A DNA stretch of 42,211 bases from Anaeromyces robustus (Eukaryota; Neocallimastigomycota; Neocallimastigomycetes; Neocallimastigales; Neocallimastigaceae): contig MCFG01000250.1 of the NCBI GenBank assembly GCA_002104895.1, forward strand, positions 62,501-104,711. The letters run 5' to 3'. The first letter of the stretch is position 1. Each line of letters starts with the position of its first letter. Positions 1 through 10,800 of this stretch are shown here, piece after piece. Made by a program: the position numbers and the translations under genes. The notes beneath the pieces were generated by a model. It searched no databases. It had not been told where the DNA came from and worked only from the letters and a program-made list of their open reading frames with translations.

Positions 1-479
1 GTAGGAAAGTTTTCAAGTGTTGATTTACTTTTAAGCAAAAAACTTGTAATTAAATTGACAATCACTATGTAATCTTATAATCCAGAAGAACCAAACTTTA
101 ACATTGTGGATTTTTTTATTTTCATTCTGTTTTTTTTTTATTTTTATTTTTATTTTTTTAAACTAGAAGAAGAGAATATTCTTTCTCTAGTCAGTAGACT
201 TCCTTGTTTTCTATTTACTAAAAAAAATTACGAAATATATTTAGATTTATTATATATAATAGATATAAAAAGAAAAAAAAAATAATTCGAAAATTTTATC
301 TAAAAAAAAATCTATAATAAATACTTAATATAATAGAATATAAAGAAAAAATATAATAAATTTCTGGAATTATAATAAATAATATAGTCAGTAAGAGATA
401 CTTTTCGGATTTCAATGGATAAAAATTTATCTAATAGAGATAAAAAAATAAAATGAAAAAATAAGACTAAAAGTAAATT
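1..479. other. Spacer at window edge with slightly GC-richer scraps
   Basis: No intact gene is visible. The first 115 bases and 165-215 are less AT-biased than the surroundings. On the minus strand about 33 codons are open, ending at a TAA near position 55, with composition that could be a decayed or terminal exon, but no start, splice partner or family is recognisable. The rest is A/T-rich with homopolymer runs. Confidence 0.3.
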
Positions 480-1010
480 AGTCATAAAAAAAATTCATCA
501 AAAAGATAAAAAAAGTATTAGCAGACCAGTTAAAAAAAAACATTCTTATCTCAAAAATTTTAAAACAATTTAAAAATTTAATTTTTTATTATTTTAATAA
601 TATAAAATATATATAATAAAGACTTAAGACACAATAATAATAATAATTAAATAAAATTTATAATATTTTATTTTTTTTAATTAATAATTTTTAATAAATT
701 TTTATTGAATATATTTTTCTTTTTATATATATGTAAATAATTATGAAAAATTAATATATATAAATTTATACGTTGATAATTTAATTATTATATAATTATT
801 TATATTATTTTTTAAATTATTATATATATTTATATTTATAATTTATGTTTTATAATATATGCTTATATATTTATGTAATTCTTTTTAGTTAGTTATTTAT
901 ATATAACATTTATGTTTTATAGTTAAATTTTTTTAATAACTAAGTATAAAAATATAAAATATATTATACATTAATATTTTAATTGTATAATAATTTTATA
1001 TTAAATAATA
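480..1010 (+). repeat. Repeat block A, left copy (A1)
   Basis: This AT-rich block recurs as a reverse complement at about 17270-17790 (A3). Shared landmarks are the stretch around 'gcagaccagtt' (near 520), 'gacttaagacacaataata' (near 623-641) and 'aatatatgcttatatattta' (near 855-874). Each is found in reverse complement on the right side, in the matching order. A shorter direct copy lies at 3600-3960. Boundaries are approximate because the sequence is low in complexity. No coding function is seen. Confidence 0.75.
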
Positions 1011-1635
1011 TAAATATTTATTTGAAACAATGAATTTTTTTTTTAATATTCATATATTGTAAGGAAGTAGAATATAAATATTTTCTTATCTTCCTTATAT
1101 TGGCTTTTTTCAATTGTTTATCAAAAACATTTAATAATTATGAATTATGTTGATAATTATGAATGAATAACCAATTATCCTTAAAATATATTGGGTTAAA
1201 TAATATAATGCATTAATATGGGTTAAAGTAAATGAAATATATAAAATATGATTATATTAATTATGATAAAAATTTTTTATTTTTACTATTTATTTAATAA
1301 TTATTAAATAGTAAAAAAATAAAAGAAAAAATCTTATTTTTAAATTTCTTTTTTTCTTTTTAATTTTTCAATATATGAATTTTAAATATGCTATATATAA
1401 ACATTTTAACAAATTTCATTTTTTTAAAATAAAATATAATATGGAATTAACATGGAATTAAAATATTTAATAATAATTCTTTAAAAAAGAAAAATTATTA
1501 TTATTTAAGGAATTATTACTTATAATAAGTTTAATTCCATTTTTATTTATTTTATTTTATTTATTTTTTTTACTTTGCTTGATAACTTTGGAAACCAATT
1601 GGTTAATAAAGTTTATAGCTATTTGATAATAGTGA
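1011..1635. other. AT-rich spacer downstream of the 162-residue secreted protein gene
   Basis: Nothing but A/T-rich sequence with short poly(A)/poly(T) runs. It lies 3' of the minus-strand gene at 1636-2124 and probably holds its 3' untranslated region. No hairpin or polyadenylation signal can be singled out from the background. Confidence 0.4.
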
Positions 1636-2124
1636 TTAACATCTGTTTTTTCTTGCTTGACCTGGTTTCCAACATTCATATACAGCTTTTCTATCTTTAG
1701 CTTTCTCAGTCTTAACACAACATTCTTCTTCATTCATTTTTGCCCATACACATCTTGTTCCATTCTTTTGGTATTGTTTACGTTTTGCAGTAATACAACC
1801 ATTATCATCACAAGCACAAACTACTCCAACAGTTCTTCCACCTCTAGATGATACTCTGAATCTACCAGCTTTATCCCATTTCTCTATAAATAAAGTTTTA
1901 TTATTATCTTGATGAGGCTCAATACATACAAAAGCCCATAATGGACGCCAATCTAAAACATATCCATCAGCATCAAAACTTAATAAACTACATTCTCCTT
2001 TGCCAAGTTGAAGATGACGTAAATCACGTTTGTCAAATGGACTAGTTTCAGTATCAATGGAATGACAATTAACTGAAATTAATAAAGAATTTATTAATAA
2101 GAAAAAGAATCCTAAAAGACGCAT
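1636..2124 (-). CDS. Secreted cysteine-rich prepropeptide, 162 residues
   Basis: I do not recognise the family. The ATG at 2124 opens a clear signal peptide (residues 1-20, MRLLGFFFLLINSLLISVNC). A short acidic propeptide ends in Asp-Lys-Arg at residues 31-33, a typical Kex2-type cleavage site. The predicted mature part (about 34-162) is basic at its end and holds ten cysteines, including closely spaced CAC and CC, so several disulfides are likely. The architecture (signal, pro-segment, DKR, Cys-rich body) is shared with the gene at 16445-16693, which sits in the mirror position between repeat blocks B and A. Composition is about 37% GC against about 10% in the flanks, which supports a real gene. 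Single exon; no splice sites are needed. Role unknown: an effector, antimicrobial or wall-associated peptide are all possible, and none is shown by sequence. Confidence 0.8.
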   Translation of the reverse strand: MRLLGFFFLLINSLLISVNCHSIDTETSPFDKRDLRHLQLGKGECSLLSFDADGYVLDWRPLWAFVCIEPHQDNNKTLFIEKWDKAGRFRVSSRGGRTVGVVCACDDNGCITAKRKQYQKNGTRCVWAKMNEEECCVKTEKAKDRKAVYECWKPGQARKNRC

Positions 2125-2261
2125 ATTGTAAGACTAATTGAATGAGATAGAATTTTATATTTATATTTATATTATTATTTTTTTATATTTAATTGTTGAT
2201 TTTTTAATGAAGTGAAATTTTCCTTCTTTTATACTTTTTTTCTTTTTTTTTTCTAAATTAC

Positions 2262-2323
2262 AAAAAATTAAAAATAATAATTATTTCCTTTTTTATTAAT
2301 AAGTATATAAAGTTGTATATTAA

Positions 2324-2408
<85 letters not shown>

Positions 2409-3385
2409 TGTCATCATTAATTACTATTAATATAAATGGATTTTTATTATTAATTTAATAGAATAATCCAAATTTATTTATTATTGAAATAAATAAACTC
2501 GGATTATTCTCTTATTCTATGTTTATTCTAACTATTCTATGATAATAAAATAATAAAAATGCTTAGTAAAAATAATATTAAAAATAAATGTTTTATTTAT
2601 CTTTTTATTTATTTTATTAAAAGATTAACTATGATTAACTATATTTAATTATATAATTAACAAGATATTAATATTTAATTTCTTTTATTTAATATCTACT
2701 TCATAAATGTGCCACTAATTCATTACATAATAAATAGTATTATTCATGGTAAATTAATATTATTAATTATTATATTAATATGTATTAATATATATTTTAA
2801 TATAATAAAGTTAATTTTTGAAAAAAAAAAAAGAAATATAATTTATTAGAATACCATACAATAATTTATTATCATTAAAAAGAATTTATATTTTTATAAA
2901 ATGTTTCATATTATTATAGTTAATATAAAAATTAATAGGAATGAAAAATACACCAAAATACAGTAATTATAAATTGTCAAACTAATTAGTAATAAAAATA
3001 TAAAAAAAATTTTTTTAATTTATACTATTTAATTCATTATTAATTTAATTTTTAATTAATTAATATAATTATTAATTCCATTATTATTATATTATACTCT
3101 TATTATTTAATATAAACTTGTATGTATATGAAAAAAATGTTTAAAAAAATATTAATATTTTTGTCAATTTCTTTTTTTTTTTTTTTAAACAACAATATTA
3201 ATTAACATAAAGATAAACATAAATTTATCATTTTTTTTATACAAAAATATTCCGCATTGGAATATTCGAAAAAAAAAATATAATTATAATAAAAAAGATT
3301 AAATAAATAAAAGAAAAAATGCAACTAAGAATATTCTGAAAGAATAAAATTCTTAAATAGATGATACAAAAGCTTTAAATATATT
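2262..3385 (+). repeat. Repeat block B, left copy (B1)
   Basis: About 1.1 kb that reappears in reverse complement at about 14078-15300 (B2), in collinear order. Landmarks: the segment with 'aaataaactcggattattct' (2489-2508), 'atgtgccactaattcatta' (2707-2725), 'gaataccatacaataattta' (2850-2869), 'ggaatatttgaa'-like dyads near 3258, and 'aagaatattct' near 3328, each present in reversed order and orientation on the right. The identity is imperfect, with many small indels. Sub-segments (about 2980-3330) belong to the same family as the palindrome at 12920-13885. Confidence 0.8.
2325..2405. repeat. (ATT)n microsatellite
   Basis: About 26 near-perfect ATT/TTA triplets inside repeat block B1. The mirror copy at about 15190-15240 has only a short interrupted AAT tract, so the expansion is specific to this arm. 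Confidence 0.95.
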
Positions 3386-3599
3386 TAAAAATTTAAAAAT
3401 TTATACACAAAATGTTAAAAGTATATAAAATTTTAAATATAAAACTTTATATACATATAAATTAACAGGATAATCTTTGGTAATCAAAACTTGGTATATT
3501 AGTGTATATAAAAGTTTATATACATAATATTAAAGTTCAAATCACACTCCCCACTCCACATCAATCTTTTTTGTTTTTAATTTAATAAATAATATATAG

Positions 3600-3960
3600 A
3601 GGCTTATAACAATAATAATAAAAGAAGTAAAAGATAGATAATAAAGACAATAATAATAAAAAATAAAATTCATATTTTTTTTTTAAAAAATTTTTATAAT
3701 TTTTTATTGAATATATTTTTCTTTTTATTTTTATATACGTAAATAATTATGAGAAATTAATATATATAATTAAAAATATAAATTTATACATTGATAATTT
3801 AATTATTATATAATTATTTATATTTTTTTTTATTATTATATATATTTATATTTATGATTATTTATATTTATGATTTAAGTTTTATAATATATGCTTATAT
3901 ATTTATGTAATTCTCTTTAGTTAATTATTTATATCTAACTTTTATATTTTATAGTATATG
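3600..3960 (+). repeat. Repeat block A, partial direct copy (A2)
   Basis: Shares with A1 (480-1010) the run from an AAT-rich start through 'ttttattgaatatattttt' and 'gataatttaattattatata' to 'tatgcttatatatttatgta', in the same orientation. It sits immediately inside block B1, between B1 and the giant lectin gene. The right half of the island shows no equivalent inner copy, so the symmetry is broken here. Confidence 0.65.
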
Positions 3961-4832
3961 CTATATATATGTATTTTTTTTATTTATTTATATATATTTA
4001 TAATTTATATTATTATGAAGTATATATAATTTATATATATATATTTATATATATATATTTTTTTTATTTTATTATTAAATACGGTATATATATGTGTATG
4101 TATAAGTATATATAAGTATGTATTATTTTTATACAAAATAAGTATTGTTTTTATAATTATTATTATTTAATATTTTTACTGGAAAGTATATATATTATTA
4201 TTATTATTAAATAATATATATAGATATATATACAAAGTATATAAATATTTTGTATATAGTGTAAATGAATCCAATTCAAACAGGAATTTTAATTAAAATT
4301 TCCTTTTTTTTTTCATTGTTTTATGAAACATTGTAAGATGAATCAATGTTTCCATAAACATTGTAAGAAGAAACATAAAGTTCTTCACAATCATTATTTT
4401 TTAATTACAAAAAATATAAATTATTTTATACATTAATAAATTTAATTGCATAAATTATTTTATATTTTTTTATTGGATTTTTTATCATAATTGTATTGAT
4501 TGTTTTTTTTTTCTAATTGTTCCAGCATATCCATTATTAGAATTACTGATTACCAATTTCCTTAATTTATTTTTAATATTTTTTAATATTTTTTTTAAAA
4601 AAAATATATATATTATAGACAAGTTATAATATTATTTTATAAATGTAAAATATTTATAAAATAATATTATTTACAAGTTTTTATAATTAAACCTATAAAA
4701 TAAAATTTAAAATAAAATTTTATTTTTATTTTGTCCATTGGTTTAAGAAAAATATTGTGTTATTTAACATAAATATTTATTAATAAAAGAAAAAAATTTT
4801 TTTTTCTTTTACATAATGGAATAAATTATTAG
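3961..4832. other. 3' flank of the giant lectin gene, with two perfect hairpins
   Basis: No gene. A 9-bp perfect stem (4325-4333 with 4344-4352, GAAACATTG) and a 19-bp perfect A/T stem (4626-4644 with 4652-4670, 7-base loop) stand out. Both are downstream of the minus-strand gene and could lie in its 3' untranslated region or beyond the transcript end. The rest is microsatellite-like A/T sequence. Confidence 0.5.
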
Positions 4833-4862
4833 TTTGTAAATATATATATATATATTTACAAA
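4833..4862 (-). terminator. Perfect 30-bp palindrome just after the stop codon of the giant gene
   Basis: The stretch TTTGTAAA-(TA)n-TTTACAAA is its own reverse complement over 30 bp and starts four bases beyond the TAA of the 2274-residue gene. It would form a hairpin in the mRNA 3' end. A 3'-end or stability element is plausible. In DNA this AT-rich a chance palindrome with a TA core is also possible, so the functional label is an inference. Confidence 0.3.
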
Positions 4863-4866
4863 TCAA

Positions 4867-7800
4867 TTAGAGTATAATATTTGTATTTTCAACTCCGGAA
4901 GGACTAGAGGTACATTGATATTTGTATTCTGTACGATCATTTCCAAAGAATATACAGCAAGGATATTTTGTTTGATTATTCATAAAGTTAAGAGCTTCTG
5001 TTTTCGTATCAAATGATTGGACATAACCTGAAACAGGATTATTACAACTGTTTAATTTATCTCTTTGAATAACCCATTTTTGATAACCATTTGAGTAACC
5101 AACACATGTGGCATCCCCATTAGTCGAACAACTTCCACAAGCTACATTATAAGGTTTAAGTCCTTTAATCGAGACTGCTCCAGAATCAACTTCAAATTCT
5201 TTTCCAGAATAAACATCAACATTTTTATCATTGTAATCACAACCTCTATATTCTTTATATTTAGAAGAATCAGAGGAACATTGATATTTGAATTTCTCAG
5301 GATCATCTTCAAAGATTCTACAACAAGGATATTTCGTTTGAGTATCTATAAAGTTAAGAGCATCTGTTTGATTTTCAAATGATTTAACATAACCTATAAC
5401 TGGATCACAACTGTCTGACTTGTCTTTTTGAATAACCCATTTACCGAAAGTATATGCATAACCTGCACATGCACCATTACCATTAGTTGAACAACTTCCA
5501 CAAATTACATTATACTTATTAATTCCCTTAAGCGTAAATCCTCCAGCATCAACTTCAAATCTTCTACCAGAAGAGACGTCAATATCTATATCATACATTT
5601 TACAACCTCTATAATCTGAAATTTTGCTTCTTGTAATACCAAAATCATCAGATTTACTACACCAATTATATTTTTTACAACAGTTACCTTCAGGACAAGA
5701 TTCATTAATACCACAGTAATCAACAGGTTTACTACACCAATTATCTACACTACAACATTCACCTTCAGGACAAACCATATTAAATTCTTTTCCACATCTT
5801 CCAGTACTTTTTGTTATAATACGTTCAACTCTGGAAGGACTAGAGGTACATTGGTATTTTTGTTCTACACGATCATTTTCAAAGAGTATACAACAACCAT
5901 ATTTTGTTTGATTATTCATAAAGTTAAGAGCTTCTGCTTTCTTATCAAATGATTGGACATAACCTGAAACAGGATTATTACAACTGTTTAATTTATCTCT
6001 TTGAATAACCCATTTTTGATAACCATTTGAGTAACCAACACATGTAGCATCCCCATTAGTCGAACAACTTCCACAAGCTATATTATAAGTTTTAAGTCCT
6101 TTAATCGACACTGCTCCAGAATCAACTTCAAATTCTTTTCCAGAAGAAATATCAACGTTTTTATCACTGTAATCACAGCCTCTATATTCTTTATATTTAG
6201 AAGAATCAGAGGAACATTGATATTTGAATTTTTCAGGATCGTTTTCAAAAATTCTACAACAAGGATATTTCGTTTGAGTATCTACAAAGTTAAGAGCATC
6301 AGTTCTCTTTTCAAATGATTTGACATAACCTATAACTGGATCACAACTATCTGACTTGTCTTTTTGAATAACCCATTTACCGAAAGTATTGGCGAAACCC
6401 GCACATGCACCATTACCATTAGTTGAACAACTTCCACAAATTACATTATAGTCATTAATTCCCTTAAGCGTAAATCCTCCAGCATCAACTTCAAATCTTC
6501 TACCAGAAGAGACGTCAATATCTATGTCGTACATTTTACAACCTCTGTAATCTGAAATTTTACTTCTAGTAATGCCAAAATCATCAGATTTACTACACCA
6601 ATTATATTTTTTACAACAGTTACCTTCAGGACAAGATTCATTAATACCACAGTAATCTTCAGATTTACTACACCAATTGTCTTTACTACAACATTCACCT
6701 TCAGGACAAGTCATATTATACTTTCTTCCACATCTTCCACTGTATGGATAGGTAGTAGAAATATACCATTGTTGACTACTATCGCTAGGATCACAATTAT
6801 TTAATTCTAGATTAGTAGTACCACCAATACATTTATTACCAAATAAAGTCGATTTAATCATCATTTCATTATCTGTAATACCTTCCATAATAGCATTTTT
6901 ATCACATTTTCCTAATGTAACTGTATTTTTGTCAGAAACACGTAAACATGAATTATGAGATGGAAGTTTATAAAAACCTTTACCTTTAACAGGAATTTCC
7001 CATAAAAGTGTATTATTACATGTACGTAATACTGCAGGTTTTTCCAATTCAGTATAGCCTAAACATTTTTCATAACTTTTATTATATATCCAAACCGTTT
7101 GAGTTTTTACAGATAATTCAGTTTCAGTTATCCATAATTGATTGAGATCATTATCATTACATTTTTCAAAAGCTAATTCCTCATTTTTAATAAGTAAACA
7201 ATAATCACTATATTCAGAATTTTCATACTTAATAGTAGATTTACTCATATCTCCCATATTAGCAGCTAAAGATTCATCATTAGTAGCATAATAATTTGAA
7301 TAATATTTTCCATCATTAAATCCAAGGTAATTGTTGGTTCCAACATTTTTCCATATACCACTTCCTTCTGCAGGAATTTCCCATAAATATTTATCTTCTC
7401 CTTTACCACAATCTGCAGAATATTTTAATTCTAAATCTTTAGAACCATCAAAATAAATACATCCATTATCATACATACTGCGAATGTATACTTTTTTAGT
7501 TTGTTCAGGTGGCTCAATTTCGTATGAAATAAGTTTTGGATCTTCATATTTCCAATAGATATTATTATTGTCATCAATGATAACGACATCATTTTTAATA
7601 AAAGTAAGACCATATATACCTGTAGCAGGTTCATCAATTTTTCCAAATAGTTTTAACATTTCATTGTCATTTTTTATAGATGTAATTTTCAATAAACCTT
7701 GATTTGTAATTTCAGCTGAATTAACAACATTATTTTTATTTTCATAAATTGCAACAGTATATTCAATTGGTTTGTCTAAAATAATACCATGAGCCTGATA

Positions 7801-10800
7801 ATAAATACCTGTTTCATTGAGATAAATTGATCTTGTACCATCCAAATTAAATAATGAATCATCATTATAAAGGAAATTACCATATCCAGTACTATTACTA
7901 TAAATACTATATAAAATAGGACTTCTAGAACATTCATTACAATATTCATAGGCTACATTAACAGGAGAATAAAAATGATAAGAATCTTTCATTCCCTCAC
8001 TTGGCCATGAATGCCAAATTATATTTTGAGATCTCTTTTGAATGTTAGTAGAATAATGTTTTTTAAGTTCATTTTGTTGTTCTACCGATTGTTTTAATTT
8101 AGTTTCTATAGTTTCTTCTGAACATAATATTGTATTACTTTTAATACTAATACCTTTTTTACATCTTGATTTTTTTAACTTTGCACCTACTAATTCATTA
8201 TTGTAATTCAAAATAAAAGTATCTTCTCCAACATTGACATAAATATTATCAATTGTTGTATTTGTACTATTATTGGTATTAATAATTGTTGTATTTGTAC
8301 TATTATTAGTATTAATAGTATCATTATCATTATCATTTTCATTTTCATTTGTAGTAATATCCTCACTATTTTTATTTACTTCAACAACATTAGTATGAGT
8401 TGTTTTCTTATGATCAGTATTTTTATCTGTTTTATTTTTAGCGTTAGTTTCAATGATAGTGGAATTGACATCATTTCTTGGCAATAAAAGATTTATTTCT
8501 CTTTTTGAAAGATTGGCAACATTATTTTTTGGTCTAATATTCATTATATTTACATATTTCTCTTCAAGTAAACAATAATTTTTTGCTGATAAATCCCATG
8601 CTATTACATCATTGTCTGGATATTTAAAATAATTATCGGTACAACAACCGATTTCACTACCATTATATTCCCCTTTACATTCTTTCGTATAATAACATTC
8701 ATAATCTTTTAGAGAAAATGGTGTATAGTTATCTGTGTTAATACAAACATATTTATTTTCTTCACTATCCAAGATTCCAGAAATTTTTTCGGAAGCCTCA
8801 TTAGTGAAAAATTGACCCTTTAATAATTCACATTTTTGGAATGCAGAACAAAAGAGTTCTTTACTACCACTAACAATATATTCACCTTCATCTGTAATAG
8901 TAAATGTATATGGTGGATAGATATTATTATTTATAGTTTCAGATGATAGTTCAGAAGTCCATAAAATCATATTTTTTTTATCTCTAAGTACTAATTGACC
9001 CATATTATTTATAAATAGATTATATGGACCTTTAGCATACCACATATTAGCTGTTTTAGATTCCCAGGTAGTTCTTCTACCATCTTTCATAATTAAATTT
9101 CCAGTATGGGTAAGATACATTTTAAATCTTTTATTATCGGATTGAATACCAGTACCAGATACTAAAAATGGACTACAGTTTTGAGGATTTTGAGTGTAGT
9201 AGGATTTATCATATATATATTTTATGGATTTATCTAATTGATTATGTAAATCATTATCTTGATATGTTGTTATGACTTCTTTTTTCGTTGGAACTTCATA
9301 ATGTTCTGGACAAATGTAACCTTTGTAATGTGGATTTTTAACTCCAAAATTAAATTTGTCATCATTATATGTCTTAATAGATGACCATATCATAACTAAA
9401 TGTTCATCATATAATTCAATACGTGCTTCTTTGAAAGCAGTTTTAGGACGTAAAACTAAAAAGTATTCACTATTTGTTTCAGATACACCAACAGGATATT
9501 GAAGATTTATAGGTAATGAATCCCAAACCTTAACCCATTCATTTTCACGAGTTTTATCTGCAAGTATACCTTTAGCTTCAATTCTAAGATGTCCATCTGT
9601 TGTAACGAAAAATTTTGCTACTGCATTTTCATTTAAATCAGTTATGAATCCTGTATCTGTTTGCCATACGATATAATTACCTTGATGTAATTTTAAATTT
9701 CCATTTCTTTCAAAGGTAAGACGATAATCCAAATCAGTTTCCAGATAAGGTGAAATGGTAGAATTACTAAACATTTCATGACCTGAAACTATTTTAGTAA
9801 CTGGTACTTTTATTCCATCATACCATGTAAGTCCTTTATTAATATCAACTTCACTATTAATTAATTCAAATGGATATACCTCATCGATATCTTCTATATA
9901 TTCAATAACAAATGTTGCTCTCTTATTATCATTTAATTTTCGTTCATAATTTGCAATATAAAAAGTAAAGTCAGTACCATATTCTCCTGAATTATCATCT
10001 AAACCACAAATAAATGGAACAATTACTGATTCTACTCTAGTTTTAGCATATTGAGATCTTTTTTCAGTTCCATCAAATGTAATACCATCTTCAAGAGTAT
10101 ATGTAATATCTGTTTCAGTTGTATTAGATTTCGTAAATTGATATAATTCATCATTTCTTTTAATAATTTCTTTAGCATAATTATCTGTAGCTGTATAAGT
10201 ATTTACTGAACCAAAAGTATGCTTAATACTATTACCAACAGCATCAGACTTAGATTTCGTCCAACCATTTGTTTTACTCCATCCATTCGTTGTCACATCA
10301 GAATGAATATCTGTTTTAGTATTTGTTTCGGTATCCGTTTCTGAGTGACCACTAGTATGAGCATTACTTACACCATTTACATGTGTATCAGTATTACTGT
10401 AACCATTGTTAACGGTTGATGCTTGACTCCAACTTTTACCATTTCCAACAGATAAATTTACTACTTGCGATTGACCTTGTATTTGACCTTGACCTTGATG
10501 TTGATTAAGATCATTTATATTTATATTAGTATTATCATTTATATTAGTATTATCATTTATATTAGTATTATCATTTACATTAGTATTAAATGTAGTATCA
10601 CCAGGAGTTTCTTCTGAAAAAAAAGCTTCTTTTACTGTATCATGAATAGCACTTGCTAGTAAACCAGTACCAACTCCTATAACTATGTCATCTATCCCAA
10701 CTACTCTTTTATGTAAACTTGTTTCTTTCCATACTTCTCTTTTTTGGAAACCCATACCCATAATACTTGACATAGCATCATTATTAATTGATCCTTGATT

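Noticed and set aside
1657-1851. Plus-strand open frame overlapping the 162-residue gene
   Set aside because: Shadow of the minus-strand coding sequence; the minus frame has a signal peptide and spans the full GC-rich island.
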